A DNA stretch of 46,196 nucleotides from Treponema sp. (GTDB lineage Bacteria; Spirochaetota; Spirochaetia; Treponematales; Treponemataceae): NCBI GenBank assembly GCA_024402635.1, contig JAKSTJ010000019.1, forward strand, positions 1 through 46,196. Reading direction: 5' to 3'. Position numbers and translations under genes: made by a program. Each line of letters starts with the position of its first letter. The first letter of the stretch is position 1. Of the stretch, positions 32,949 through 42,650 are shown in pieces. The notes beneath the pieces are model-generated. The model was not told the DNA's origin. It saw nothing but the letters and a program-made list of their open reading frames with translations, and did not search any database.

Positions 32949-34400
32949 ATGACTTACTTTTTTGAAACATATGGCTGTGAAATGAATATTGCAGAATCTG
33001 CCGCTGTAGAACAATTATTAATTGCCCGTGGATGGAAACAGGCAGCTAGTGCACAGGTAGCAGATTTAGCCATTGTAAATACATGTTCTGTAAGAGAAAC
33101 CGCAGAAAACCGTATTATGGGTCGTTTAGGCTGGTTTAGCGGATTAAAAGCAGTTCGAGAATGTAAACTTGGTGCTAAAACTAAACTTCTGGAAGAAGCA
33201 GTTGAATATGTAAAAGATGGCCCAAAACCTTTAACTTTAGTTGTAATGGGTTGTATGGCCGAACGTCTTCTTAAAGAATTTCACGAAAAATTTTCATTTG
33301 TAGATTATGTAGTTGGTACTTTTGCAAAGCATCATTTTTCGGAAATTATTACAGCAGTAGAAGAAGGACGCAAACCTTTTGAAATTGATGATACAGAAAA
33401 TTATAAATTTGCCACAGTTTCTGCAGAACCAGGCGCATTTTCTACATTCGTTCCAATTATGCACGGATGCAATAACTTTTGTACATATTGTATTGTTCCT
33501 TATGTTCGTGGTCGTGAATGTAGTCGTCCAGTTTCAGAAATTCTCCGTGAAATTGATGTATTAAGTTCCTATGGTGTTCGGGAAATTACCCTTATTGGTC
33601 AAAATGTAAATAGTTACAGCGGACTTTTAGAAGGGGAAAGCCTTCCCCTGACTTCAGCCAGCAAGCTGTCTTCCGCCACCCCTTCCAGCGGGGACACCCC
33701 GCAACGCCCCGTAAATTTTGCTGCTTTGCTTCAGATAATTGCAGATCATCTTAAAGAAACAAAATCTTCAATTCAGTGGGTAAGATTTATGTCTTCTCAT
33801 CCAAAAGATTTTACAGATGATGTAATTGATGTAATTGCAAAAGAAGAAGTTTTATGTCGTCATATTCATCTTCCAGTTCAGCATGGTTCAACTGCCGTTC
33901 TGGAAAAAATGAATCGTCGTTATACAAGAGAACAATATCTGGCGTTAGTACAGAAAATTAAAGATAAAATTCCAGATGTATCATTAACAACAGATATTAT
34001 GATGGGATTTCCTGGGGAAACAGAAGAAGATGTTGAACTTACACTGGATTTAATGAATCAGGTAAAATATGAATCAGCAATGATGTATTACTATAATCCT
34101 CGGGAAGGAACTCCTGCTGCAAAAATGGAACAGCTTCCAGAAGAATTAAGAAAAGCCCGATTGCAAAGAGTAATAGATTTACAGCTGGAACATACTCATG
34201 AACAGATGAGCAAAAGAGTTGGTAAAACTGTAAAAATTCTTGTTGAATCTGTAAGCCGGGATGATAAATCAGAACTTTTAGGACAAACAGAACAGCACGA
34301 AAAAGTTGCTTTTAAGGCAGATAAAAAATTGATTGGTACATTTGTTAATGTTATAATTGACCAGTTAAGTGGAAATACCTTTAGAGGTCATTTAGTTTAA
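32949..34400 (+). CDS. miaB: tRNA-2-methylthio-N6-dimethylallyladenosine synthase MiaB
   Basis: Radical SAM methylthiotransferase that turns i6A37 into ms2i6A37 in tRNA. 483 residues. The auxiliary cluster cysteines are Cys10 (Y-G-C), Cys46 (NTCSVRE) and Cys102 (MGCMAE); the radical SAM cluster is C-N-N-F-C-T-Y-C at 174-181. The C-terminal TRAM domain starts near residue 410 (KILVESVSRDD). Residues about 226-254 (LLEGESLPLTSASKLSSATP then SSGDTPQRP), between NVNSYSG and VNFAALL, are extra compared with other MiaB proteins and are encoded by a GC-rich palindromic DNA insert. Confidence 0.95.
   Translation: MTYFFETYGCEMNIAESAAVEQLLIARGWKQAASAQVADLAIVNTCSVRETAENRIMGRLGWFSGLKAVRECKLGAKTKLLEEAVEYVKDGPKPLTLVVMGCMAERLLKEFHEKFSFVDYVVGTFAKHHFSEIITAVEEGRKPFEIDDTENYKFATVSAEPGAFSTFVPIMHGCNNFCTYCIVPYVRGRECSRPVSEILREIDVLSSYGVREITLIGQNVNSYSGLLEGESLPLTSASKLSSATPSSGDTPQRPVNFAALLQIIADHLKETKSSIQWVRFMSSHPKDFTDDVIDVIAKEEVLCRHIHLPVQHGSTAVLEKMNRRYTREQYLALVQKIKDKIPDVSLTTDIMMGFPGETEEDVELTLDLMNQVKYESAMMYYYNPREGTPAAKMEQLPEELRKARLQRVIDLQLEHTHEQMSKRVGKTVKILVESVSRDDKSELLGQTEQHEKVAFKADKKLIGTFVNVIIDQLSGNTFRGHLV
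33630..33710. repeat. GC-rich palindromic element inserted in frame in miaB
   Basis: About 80 bp of GC-rich DNA in an AT-rich gene. It contains two perfect hairpins: AGGGGAA-AGCC-TTCCCCT (33632-33649) and GCGGGG-ACA-CCCCGC (33688-33702). The reading frame stays open and adds roughly 27-29 residues to a loop. The character resembles the intergenic elements at 5511-5619 and 10774-10900, and it shares ACACCCCGC with the latter. Confidence 0.7.
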
Positions 34401-34418
34401 TTAAAAACGGAGAATAGT

Positions 34419-34787
34419 ATGATTGCTGCATTAATTGGAGTATTAGTAATTGTTGTTTTAATTGCCATTTTTATTGGAAAAAATCTTAACAATAGTTGTG
34501 CAATATGGTTTTTTAGAAGCTTTCCGGAAACAAATGTTGTAGTAGTTATTTTTATTGCTTTTGCTGCAGGAATTATTACTTCTCTGCTGCTTTTACTTAT
34601 TGGAAAACTTATGACAAAGGCCAAATCTATTTCGGAAGAAAAAAAGGCTGAAGGTAAAAACGATAAAAAATCAAAAAAATCAGAATCTGAATCAACTTCA
34701 TCAGAAGTAGAAAAAAATGTTGAAGTTGTTGAAATAAAATCTGAACAATCTCTGGAAAATACCGAAAATAATAGTGATAACAACTAA
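34419..34787 (+). CDS. LapA-domain (DUF1049-like) small membrane protein
   Basis: 122 residues with two membrane helices (about 2-19 and 40-65) joined by NLNNSCAIWFFRSFPETNVV, the shape of the LapA/DUF1049 fold, then a long Lys/Glu/Ser-rich cytoplasmic tail. LapA proteins assist lipopolysaccharide assembly in proteobacteria; what the tailed form does here is unknown. GGAG precedes the ATG, 18 nt after miaB. Confidence 0.68.
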   Translation: MIAALIGVLVIVVLIAIFIGKNLNNSCAIWFFRSFPETNVVVVIFIAFAAGIITSLLLLLIGKLMTKAKSISEEKKAEGKNDKKSKKSESESTSSEVEKNVEVVEIKSEQSLENTENNSDNN

Positions 34788-34804
34788 TATATTCCGGTAT
34801 TAAT

Positions 34805-35797
34805 ATGATTTCTAGAAAAAAACTCTTTTTTATAATTTTCTCATTTATTGCAGTATTCTCTAATTTATTTGCAGATAGTCTTAAAGCTAAAGATGTAGTT
34901 GCAGAAGCTCAGAAAAAAGCTTCAGTTACAGAAGTAATTTCATATCTGAATACAACTATTCCAAAAATTACAGATAATTCAGAAAAACGTGCAGTTTCAA
35001 TATTTCTTGCATCAATTCAGGAACAGCTTTCATTATATACAGATGCAAGAAAAACTTATGCTTCTGCCGCTGCAATTTCAGGTGGAGATGTAGCAGGTTT
35101 TCCTGTAAAGACAAATGAACAGCTTGTTATTGATGCAGTACGCTGTGCTTTATGTACCGGCGATTTTGAAACAGCAGAGGCTTATCTTACTTCATCAGTT
35201 CGTAATTCAAAAGATAATCATATTATTTCTTATGTAAAATTGTATACTCAATGGAGTTCTTTGTGTAAAGCAGAAACTTCTGCCGATGTAAAAGAACCTG
35301 TGGAAATGTTAAAAGCTTATCTTAATGTTTCTTCAATGAATGAATTATATCCGGTTATTTTACTGACACTCTGGTATATTACTGGAGATAATTCTTATGC
35401 TCAGAAATTAAAGACAGATTTTCCAAAATCAATGGAATCTTTAATTGTAAAAGGAGACGTTCAGCTTCTTCCTGTACCATTCTGGTTCTTTGTTCCAAAA
35501 ACTGGTATTGCAGAGCAGGGAACAGGTTCTTATTCAGAAAGTGCAACAGTTATTGTTTCTACTACAGAATCTCCAAAAGTAAAATTTTCAAAATGGCAGC
35601 TGGGTTTATTTAAATCAGAAGCAAATGCAAAAGCTTTATGTGAAGAAGTAAAGGCAAAAGGTTTTGATTCTTCCATTACATCAGAAAAAAGAGCCAGCGG
35701 AACAACTTATTATATTGTTATTGTAAAAGAAAATGCTTCCGGAGATGTTTCAGACCGTCTTAAAAGTGCCGGTTATGAATGCTATCCTGTAGAATAA
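34805..35797 (+). CDS. Secreted SPOR-domain protein
   Basis: 330 residues with a signal peptide (KKLFFIIFSFIAVFSNLFAD). The middle (residues ~30-200) is helical and repeat-like, possibly TPR-type. The last ~70 residues are a SPOR domain (KWQLGLFKSEANAKALCEEV, then TYYIVIVKE and AGYECYPVE), which binds denuded septal peptidoglycan glycan. A role at the division site or periplasmic wall is inferred from that domain. It follows the LapA-like gene by 17 nt. Confidence 0.82.
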   Translation: MISRKKLFFIIFSFIAVFSNLFADSLKAKDVVAEAQKKASVTEVISYLNTTIPKITDNSEKRAVSIFLASIQEQLSLYTDARKTYASAAAISGGDVAGFPVKTNEQLVIDAVRCALCTGDFETAEAYLTSSVRNSKDNHIISYVKLYTQWSSLCKAETSADVKEPVEMLKAYLNVSSMNELYPVILLTLWYITGDNSYAQKLKTDFPKSMESLIVKGDVQLLPVPFWFFVPKTGIAEQGTGSYSESATVIVSTTESPKVKFSKWQLGLFKSEANAKALCEEVKAKGFDSSITSEKRASGTTYYIVIVKENASGDVSDRLKSAGYECYPVE

Positions 35798-35850
35798 TTC
35801 TATAACATCAGACATTATATGAATCTCTTCCCCCTTTTATAAAAAATTAG

Positions 35851-35856
35851 TATAAT
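35851..35856 (+). promoter_or_regulatory. -10 box of lysS, near-leaderless
   Basis: TATAAT ends 8 nt before the lysS ATG at 35865. The -35 at 17 bp (TTCCCC, 35828-35833) is weak. No Shine-Dalgarno is present. Confidence 0.5.
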
Positions 35857-35864
35857 AAAATACT

Positions 35865-37478
35865 ATGAGTAACAACGAAAAAAATCCTTTACTTTGCCAC
35901 TGGGCAGACAGAATGGCAGACAAAATTATCCAGGAAAAAGGTGATTTAGATTCATATACATGTGCATCAGGTATTACACCTTCTGGAACAGTTCATCTTG
36001 GTAACTTCCGCGAAATTATTACAGTTGATTTAGTAGTTCGCGCCTTACGTGATCGTGGTAAGAATGTTCGCTTTATTTATTCATGGGACGATTATGATGT
36101 ATTCCGTAAAGTTCCTGCAAACATGCCAGATCCTGAAGTTCTTGAAAAATATCTTCGTTATCCAATTACAGAAGTACCAGATACAACTGGCCGCAACGAA
36201 AATTATGCCCGCCATCACGAAGTTGATATTGAACAGCAGCTTCCACGTGTTGGTATTCATCCAGAATTTTTATATCAGGCTAGCCGCTACCGTGCAAATA
36301 AATATGCAGAAGGTATGAAAAAGGCAATGCAGAATCGTGATGTTATTAAACAGTGTCTTAATGAATATCGCGATGATGATCATAAAATGAAACCAGAAGA
36401 TGTTTACTGGCCTGTAGCAATCTTCTGTGGAAAATGTCAGAAAGATACAACAGAAATTACTGATTATGACGGTGAATACGGTATTTCGTATAAATGTGAA
36501 TGTGGTAACTGTGAAACTGCAGATATCCGCGTTTTCAAAGGTGCTAAACTTGGCTGGCGTGTTGACTGGCCAATGAGATGGAACGAAGAAAAAGTTGTAT
36601 TTGAACCAGGTGGAAAAGATCATATCAGTCCTGGTGGATCATACGATACAGCAAAATTGGTTTCAAAAAGAATTTATAATTGGAATGCACCTGTTACAAT
36701 GCGTTACGACTTTGTAAATTTAAAAGGTGTTCCTGGAAAAATGTCTTCATCAAAAGGTAAAGTTATTGCTTTGCCAGATGCTCTTGATGTTTACCAGGCA
36801 GAAGTTCTTCGTTATATGTTTGCTGGTACTCGTCCAGATACAGAATTTTCTATTTCTTTTGATATGGACGTTCTTAAAGTATACGAAGATTATGATAAAA
36901 CAGAACGTGTTGTTTTTGGTGTAGATCCTGCTAAAAATGAAGATTTCTTTAATAAAGAAAAACGCATTTATATGCTTTCTCAGCCAGATGGAAAAATTCC
37001 AGAAACAATGCCATATCAGATTACTTTCCGTATGCTTACAACATTGCTTCAGATTTATTCTGGTGATATTAATAAAGTAATTACTTCTCTTGGTGATGTA
37101 AAACCAGAACAGGAAGAAAGACTTCGTCGTCGTGCAGCTTGTGCATGGTTCTGGATTCAGCATTCTGCTCCTGATTGTGCTCCAGAATTTTGTTTTGCAT
37201 TGCGCAATGATGGTTCAAAAGCAGAATTAGATGATAATATGCTTACTGCTGTAAAACGAATCCGTGATGAAGTTCTTCCAAAAATGGATACTTTTACTCA
37301 GGATAAAGAATGTCAGCAGGCAATGTATGATATAGCAACAGAAATGGGAATTGAACCAAAAGCATTGTTTACTGCAATGTACCATGTTCTTATCAATAAA
37401 GATCAAGGACCTCGCTTAGGAAGTTTTATGAGAATTATTGGAAAAGATTCTTTAGGTAAGATTCTTGCTGTATACTAA
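35865..37478 (+). CDS. lysS: Lysyl-tRNA synthetase, class I (archaeal type)
   Basis: Charges tRNA-Lys with lysine. The 537-residue enzyme is the class I form found in archaea and spirochaetes, unrelated to the class II enzyme of most bacteria. The HIGH-like motif is H-L-G-N near residue 43 (SGTVHLGNFREI), and the KMSKS-like motif is K-M-S-S-S-K-G near 289. Two CxxC pairs (FCGKCQ, CECGNC) near residues 190-210 suggest a zinc site. The protein ends with the helix-bundle anticodon-binding region. A terminator follows. Confidence 0.97.
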   Translation: MSNNEKNPLLCHWADRMADKIIQEKGDLDSYTCASGITPSGTVHLGNFREIITVDLVVRALRDRGKNVRFIYSWDDYDVFRKVPANMPDPEVLEKYLRYPITEVPDTTGRNENYARHHEVDIEQQLPRVGIHPEFLYQASRYRANKYAEGMKKAMQNRDVIKQCLNEYRDDDHKMKPEDVYWPVAIFCGKCQKDTTEITDYDGEYGISYKCECGNCETADIRVFKGAKLGWRVDWPMRWNEEKVVFEPGGKDHISPGGSYDTAKLVSKRIYNWNAPVTMRYDFVNLKGVPGKMSSSKGKVIALPDALDVYQAEVLRYMFAGTRPDTEFSISFDMDVLKVYEDYDKTERVVFGVDPAKNEDFFNKEKRIYMLSQPDGKIPETMPYQITFRMLTTLLQIYSGDINKVITSLGDVKPEQEERLRRRAACAWFWIQHSAPDCAPEFCFALRNDGSKAELDDNMLTAVKRIRDEVLPKMDTFTQDKECQQAMYDIATEMGIEPKALFTAMYHVLINKDQGPRLGSFMRIIGKDSLGKILAVY

Positions 37479-37541
37479 TTATATTTTTATACAATAATTA
37501 TATATTCATTTTCTTGTTTTTTTACAAATTAATGATACAAT

Positions 37542-37592
37542 AAGGGTGATGATTTATAAAGTTTATTTTAAGTAAATCATTACCCTTTTTTT
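37542..37592 (+). terminator. Rho-independent terminator after lysS
   Basis: A 15-bp stem (37542-37556 with 37573-37587, one G-T pair) with a 16-nt loop is followed by a T run. Confidence 0.88.
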
Positions 37593-37631
37593 AGTTAAAA
37601 AATTGTAAAAATTACAAATGAAGGATTTTTC

Positions 37632-39545
37632 ATGAAATTAAATAGCAAATTTTCTATTATTGTTGCAATTACAGTTTTACAGCTTGCGATTTTTACATCA
37701 TTAACAATTTCAACATCAAACAGATTACAGGCAATGGAACATTACAGATATGTTCAGGCAGAAACACAAAAAGAATTAAGTGAATTAATATGTTTTCTTG
37801 ACGAGGTTGATTACTGGGGATTACAGGTTAATACTCTTGTTCGTGACTGGGATGAAAAAACTTCCGGTTTAACAAATAATTTTGAATATTTAACAAAAAG
37901 CCGGGATCTTCAACTTTTAGGAAATGATGTAATAAAAAATGTTTCAGAAGTTGAAACTTTATGGAATATGTTTACTAAACGATTTGAACCTGTCAGTGAA
38001 ATTATGGCAGATATGAATAGTGTAAAATTGATTGTTGGTGAATATACTTCAACAGAAGGGCATGGTATTCGTGAATCTTATGAAAAATATCCAACAAATC
38101 CTAAAATGATTAAATTATATGATGGAGTTACAAAACTTCACGGTCAAATGGAAGGAATCCGTAGAAGTTATATAACTCTTAATAATATTGTAAATAAAAA
38201 TACAATTTTAATTAGTTATGTTGTTGCAAAACGAAAATCAGTTTTCTTGTGGCAGACTGTTATTGTTTCTCTTTTATCATCTTTATTTCTTGTAGTTTTA
38301 ATCACATTAGTAACAAAGAATATTTCTAAACGTATTATTAAAGTCAAAGATATGACTTCGGTTCTTGCTAAAAAGGATTTTACGGTAAGTATTAAACCTG
38401 AAGGCAGTACAGAAATGAACCTTTTGATGAATAATATTAATGAGATGGTTGATCAGATAAATGAATTCTTCAATGTTGTAAAATCTTCTGCATCAAAAGC
38501 CATTTCATCTGGATATACAATTACAGATTCTGCAAACAGTACAGCAGCAGCAACTTCTGAAATTGACAATAATATTAATAATATCAACATTCAGTTTGAT
38601 CAGATTTCAAATGCTGTAAATACAACAGTTCAGACAGTATCTGAAATGAACAATCATATTGATACTCTTGTAAATAATAACTCAAGACAAACTTCTTCTA
38701 TTGCTGATACAAATGTTGCAGTAAACGAAGTTGTAGGTACTTTAAGTTATTTAACAAATATGGCACAGGAAAGGGCAGCAGGAGCACAGGAAATGAGTGT
38801 TCTTGTTTCAGATGGTGATACAAAAATTTCTGCTACTGTTGAAATTCTTGATGCTATTACAAAACAGCTGGATGAAGTTCATGAAGTTGTTACAATCATT
38901 AATAATGTAGCAGAACAGACAAATCTTCTTTCAATGAACGCTGCAATTGAGTCTGCTCATGCCGGAGAAGCGGGAAAAGGTTTTGCTGTTGTTGCAGAAG
39001 AAATTCGTTCCCTTGCAGAAGAAACCTCAGAAAATGCTTCTAGAATTGCAGAAGTTATCTCAAAAATTGTAGGTTTTGTTCAGAATGCAAATAATTCCAG
39101 TACAGAAGCGGCTCAGGCATTCAGTAAAGTAAGTGTTAATGCAAATCGTGTAATAGATTCTTTCCAGGAAATTACCCAGAATATTAAACAGATTGATGAT
39201 CAGATGCTTCAGATTAAATATAAGAGTGAAGAAACAGCATCGGCAGCAGACGAAATTAATAAGTATTGTGGCAATTTATCTTCACGTCAGAAAGAAATAT
39301 TTACCGAAGTAAATGCAATGAATTCTTTGTTTGAACTTGCAACAAATTCTCTAAAATCAATTAAAACTGAAACTGGAGATATTGTTACAAAAATGCAGAA
39401 TGTATCTTTATCAAGTGAAGAAAATTATAAAAATATGAATGAACTTGAAGTTTTACTTGATGAATTTAAAACAAAAACTGATGACATAATCAGTGAAGTT
39501 TCTGAAAATACTGAAACTCCTGAAAATTCTGTAGAAGAATTGTAG
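37632..39545 (+). CDS. Methyl-accepting chemotaxis protein
   Basis: 637 residues. Transmembrane helices at about 8-27 and 205-228 flank a ~175-residue periplasmic sensor that is helical and looks like a four-helix bundle. A HAMP domain (about 228-285) leads to a long cytoplasmic coiled coil with the signalling tip A-E-Q-T-N-L-L-S-M-N-A-A-I-E-S-A near residue 430 and HAGEAGKGFAVVAEEIRSLA after it. An AAGGA precedes the ATG. The ligand is unknown. No Trp/Phe pentapeptide CheR tether is seen at the C-terminus. Confidence 0.95.
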   Translation: MKLNSKFSIIVAITVLQLAIFTSLTISTSNRLQAMEHYRYVQAETQKELSELICFLDEVDYWGLQVNTLVRDWDEKTSGLTNNFEYLTKSRDLQLLGNDVIKNVSEVETLWNMFTKRFEPVSEIMADMNSVKLIVGEYTSTEGHGIRESYEKYPTNPKMIKLYDGVTKLHGQMEGIRRSYITLNNIVNKNTILISYVVAKRKSVFLWQTVIVSLLSSLFLVVLITLVTKNISKRIIKVKDMTSVLAKKDFTVSIKPEGSTEMNLLMNNINEMVDQINEFFNVVKSSASKAISSGYTITDSANSTAAATSEIDNNINNINIQFDQISNAVNTTVQTVSEMNNHIDTLVNNNSRQTSSIADTNVAVNEVVGTLSYLTNMAQERAAGAQEMSVLVSDGDTKISATVEILDAITKQLDEVHEVVTIINNVAEQTNLLSMNAAIESAHAGEAGKGFAVVAEEIRSLAEETSENASRIAEVISKIVGFVQNANNSSTEAAQAFSKVSVNANRVIDSFQEITQNIKQIDDQMLQIKYKSEETASAADEINKYCGNLSSRQKEIFTEVNAMNSLFELATNSLKSIKTETGDIVTKMQNVSLSSEENYKNMNELEVLLDEFKTKTDDIISEVSENTETPENSVEEL

Positions 39546-39548
39546 AAA

Positions 39549-40355
39549 TTATTTTTTAATAGAAATTAATAAAAGAATTACAATATAAGGCAATGCCAGA
39601 ATTACAGATGAAGGTATTGCCGAAATGTAATTTTGAATTCCGGCAGAAATAAAATCTATTCCACAGAAAATTATTACAAATATAATTATCTGCCACCATT
39701 TTTTCTTGCCTAAAAAAACAGCAGCAAGTGCCATCCATCCTTTTCCTCCTGAAATTCCAGGTACAAAAGCAGATACTCTTAAAGATAAAATAATTCCGCT
39801 AAAAGCTGTAAAAAATGCAGTTATACACCATGCTGCTGTTCTGTATAAAGAAGGATTAATTCCTTTTACAGTTAAAATATCAGAATCAGATCCTGTAATT
39901 CTTATATAAATTCCTTTCTGAGTAAAAATCAAGAATATAACGGCTGCTATAACTAAAATAAATGTTGTTGTTATAGAAAAAATCTCAACAGTGGTTGTAT
40001 TAAAAATAAATTTGTCAGAAGTTAAAACTCCTCTTGTCTTGAAAAATAAGGATGAAAATAAAGAAACTGAAGCTGAAAAAATAAGATTCATTCCTAAGGA
40101 AGCAATAAATTTATTTGCCTTTGTTTTTTCAATTAATAAAGAAAAAATCCCAGTTATTAAAATTGTTGTAATAATTGTCAGTAAAATACCTGTTGATAAA
40201 GATCCTGTTGAAACTGTAAAGCCAAAACCTAAAAAAGCAGAAAAACCTATAAGTCCTTCTAAAAAAAGAGCTAAACTTCCGGTATATTCACTAAAAAGAG
40301 CTCCCATTGAGGCAAGAATTAATGGACATGAAAAAGATATTATATCTAAAATCAT
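39549..40355 (-). CDS. ABC importer permease (BMP/nucleoside type), second permease
   Basis: 268 residues with about eight to nine hydrophobic helices, e.g. SLALFLEGLIGFSAFLGFGF and GKGWMALAAVFLGKKKWWQI. The G-x-K-G-W-M-A-L-A-A-V-F-L-G loop is the conserved coupling segment of BPD-transp-2 permeases of the YufQ/RbsC type. It overlaps the upstream permease by 4 nt and is the last gene of the importer operon. Confidence 0.88.
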   Translation of the reverse strand: MILDIISFSCPLILASMGALFSEYTGSLALFLEGLIGFSAFLGFGFTVSTGSLSTGILLTIITTILITGIFSLLIEKTKANKFIASLGMNLIFSASVSLFSSLFFKTRGVLTSDKFIFNTTTVEIFSITTTFILVIAAVIFLIFTQKGIYIRITGSDSDILTVKGINPSLYRTAAWCITAFFTAFSGIILSLRVSAFVPGISGGKGWMALAAVFLGKKKWWQIIIFVIIFCGIDFISAGIQNYISAIPSSVILALPYIVILLLISIKK

Positions 40356-41278
40356 TTTGACTCCTTTTTTTCAGAAGTTTTTGCTCTATACTCTTTTTTT
40401 AATACAGGAACAGAAATTATAAATAAAATAATGCCCTGGATAAGGGAACTTATATCAAAATCAAAATTATTAAACAATGCAATCTGATTTGCCGTATTAA
40501 CCAAACAAGAAATAAAAAAACTTACAGGAATAACAAGAAGAGGATTAGATTTTGCTATTAAAGCTACAGACAATGCGCTCCATCCCATACCTGCAGAAAA
40601 TCCGGAGTGGCATGTATAATACATTCCAAGTATTGCCATTGCTCCAGTTAATGCATGAAGGCCTCCCGAAAAAAAAGCTGATGAAAAAACAATCTTCTTT
40701 TCTGAAACACCAGTATACAATAAATATTCTTTTGATTTTCCGTAAATGATTATTTGTTTTCCAAATTGTGTTTTCTTAAAAAATAACCATGCAAGTATAC
40801 ATAATAAAATTGCTGCAATTATGTATAAATTGATTGCAGAGGGAGGAAACAATCTTGTAAATCTGTATCTTTGACTTATAAATGATGTAGCAAGTAGATT
40901 TCCTTTTGTGTATCTGAATGGACCAGCAATTAAACCATCTATTAAAGGACATATAGCAGCAGAAATTATAAATGAAGTTAATAAAAAATCTGTATTGCGG
41001 TATTGCTTAAATAATGCAGAAATTAAAGTTATGATTCCCCCGGCTAAAATTGATGTAAAAAGTGCAATAAAAACTGGTATAAAAGAGGGGAGAGTGTTAA
41101 ATGTTTCAGATGAAAATGAAGAAAGAATTATTGCTGTTAAAAATCCACCGGTATAAATTTGGCCTTCACCACCTAAATTTAAATCTCCGGTTTTTAATGA
41201 AATGCAGGAACCAATTGCTGCAGTCATAAATAAAGCTGTGTAATTAATGATTGTTCCAATAAATACAAGATTAATCAT
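40352..41278 (-). CDS. ABC importer permease (BMP/nucleoside type), first permease
   Basis: 308 residues, about ten membrane helices. The SLKTGDLNLGGEGQIYTGGF segment is characteristic of YufP-type permeases, as is the GMGWSALSVALIAKSNPL coupling loop. It overlaps both the ATPase gene (4 nt) and the second permease (4 nt), showing translational coupling. Confidence 0.9.
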   Translation of the reverse strand: MINLVFIGTIINYTALFMTAAIGSCISLKTGDLNLGGEGQIYTGGFLTAIILSSFSSETFNTLPSFIPVFIALFTSILAGGIITLISALFKQYRNTDFLLTSFIISAAICPLIDGLIAGPFRYTKGNLLATSFISQRYRFTRLFPPSAINLYIIAAILLCILAWLFFKKTQFGKQIIIYGKSKEYLLYTGVSEKKIVFSSAFFSGGLHALTGAMAILGMYYTCHSGFSAGMGWSALSVALIAKSNPLLVIPVSFFISCLVNTANQIALFNNFDFDISSLIQGIILFIISVPVLKKEYRAKTSEKKESK

Positions 41279-42639
41279 AATAATTCCCCGTTTTTTAACT
41301 GATAGTTATATTCGCACAATTCATCAGGAAAATCTTCGGTGGTTAAAATCAAAACAGCACAACCATTGTCTTTCATAGAAAGAATCTGTTCTTTTAAGGT
41401 TTCGCAAGTTTGACTGTCCAGTCCCTGCATTGGGTTACATAGAATTAAAAAATCCGGATTCTCAGAAAATTCTCTTGCAATTATAAAACGCTGTAACATT
41501 CCCCCAGAAAGGTTTGCAGCTTTTTCCTGTTCCTTTATATTTATCTGAGCTTTACTGATTAATTGTTTTGGGTATTCAGAATCATGTTTTGTTCCATTAT
41601 CAGCAATGGTTTGAATTGTTAGCTGTGGATTTGAACCTCTGTATTTTCGATTGGTTGGTACAATTCCGGTTTTTAATCCAAGTTTATATCTTATTTCTCG
41701 TGGAGAGAAGTTTTTTCCTAAGTTAAATGTTGTATTTTTATTTTCAGTTGATATCAGAAGTTTTCCGTTTTTTTTCTCTGTATAAAAGCCTGTAATAAAA
41801 TCTTCCAGAACATTTAATCCATCTTCATTTTTACCTTTAATCATTGTGATTTTCCCTGATTCACAGATAAAGTTAATATTTTTTAGAGCTCGGGTTAATG
41901 AAGGCTTGCAATTTAATTCAGAGAATTTTAACTGAAATTTTGTTTTATTATATGAATCTTTTGCTTTTTTTTCTGTTTTATTTCTGGTGATTTTTAACAG
42001 ATAATTTTCTGTATCAGTAACAACTCCGGTTTTAAGACAGGTAATTGTATCAAAATATTTTTTTGCATCATCCAGATCATGAGTAATAACAATAATATTT
42101 ATACCATTGTTTTTTATTTCCAGAAGTTTCTCAAAAAGAAATTCTTTCTGGGATTTTTCAAGCAGTGCTGTTGGTTCATCTAAAATTAAAATATCAGGAT
42201 GTTTTAATAATGCACTTATAAATGCAATAAAGAACTTTTCATCTGCAGAACAGTTTTTAACAATTTTATTTTTATTGATTTCAGGTAAGAACTTGCTTAA
42301 AAAAGAAGGGATTTCTTTAATGGAAGATTTACATAGGCCAAGTTTCAGATTTTCTATTACTGAAATTGATTCAGCAACCATTGGTCGTTGATGTACATAG
42401 CAGATTTTGTGATTAATTGCATCCTTTGGTGTTTTTAAAAGAATTGGACTATCATTTAATAAAATAGTTCCGGAGTCAGGTTGAATTTCCCCACAAATTA
42501 TATTTGCAGTAGTCGATTTTCCTGCTCCGTTTTCACCTAAAAGTGCATGAAGCTTTCCTTCTTCAAAATCAATATTAAGATTTTTTAGAACTTCTTTATG
42601 AGAATATTTTAAAGAAATATTTTTTAAGGAAAGTTTCAT
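41275..42639 (-). CDS. Double-domain ABC transporter ATPase with one degenerate site
   Basis: 454 residues, two fused ATPase halves as in RbsA/YufO. The N-half has an intact Walker A (GENGAGKST, 35-43), Walker B LILDEP and H-loop I-T-H-D, but its signature is degenerate (C-S-A-D-E, 130-134). The C-half has the signature LSGG (377-380), while its Walker A is lost (GKNEDGLN, 269-276), its catalytic Glu is Asn402 and its H-loop His is replaced. Thus only the site formed by the N-half Walker A and the C-half signature should hydrolyse ATP. Confidence 0.92.
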   Translation of the reverse strand: MKLSLKNISLKYSHKEVLKNLNIDFEEGKLHALLGENGAGKSTTANIICGEIQPDSGTILLNDSPILLKTPKDAINHKICYVHQRPMVAESISVIENLKLGLCKSSIKEIPSFLSKFLPEINKNKIVKNCSADEKFFIAFISALLKHPDILILDEPTALLEKSQKEFLFEKLLEIKNNGINIIVITHDLDDAKKYFDTITCLKTGVVTDTENYLLKITRNKTEKKAKDSYNKTKFQLKFSELNCKPSLTRALKNINFICESGKITMIKGKNEDGLNVLEDFITGFYTEKKNGKLLISTENKNTTFNLGKNFSPREIRYKLGLKTGIVPTNRKYRGSNPQLTIQTIADNGTKHDSEYPKQLISKAQINIKEQEKAANLSGGMLQRFIIAREFSENPDFLILCNPMQGLDSQTCETLKEQILSMKDNGCAVLILTTEDFPDELCEYNYQLKNGELL

Positions 42640-42650
42640 ACTTTATTTAA

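Noticed and set aside
37603..37617. TTGTAA-AAA-TTACAA inverted repeat before the chemotaxis receptor gene
   Set aside because: Only 6-bp arms in very AT-rich DNA and no promoter placed relative to it; likely chance.
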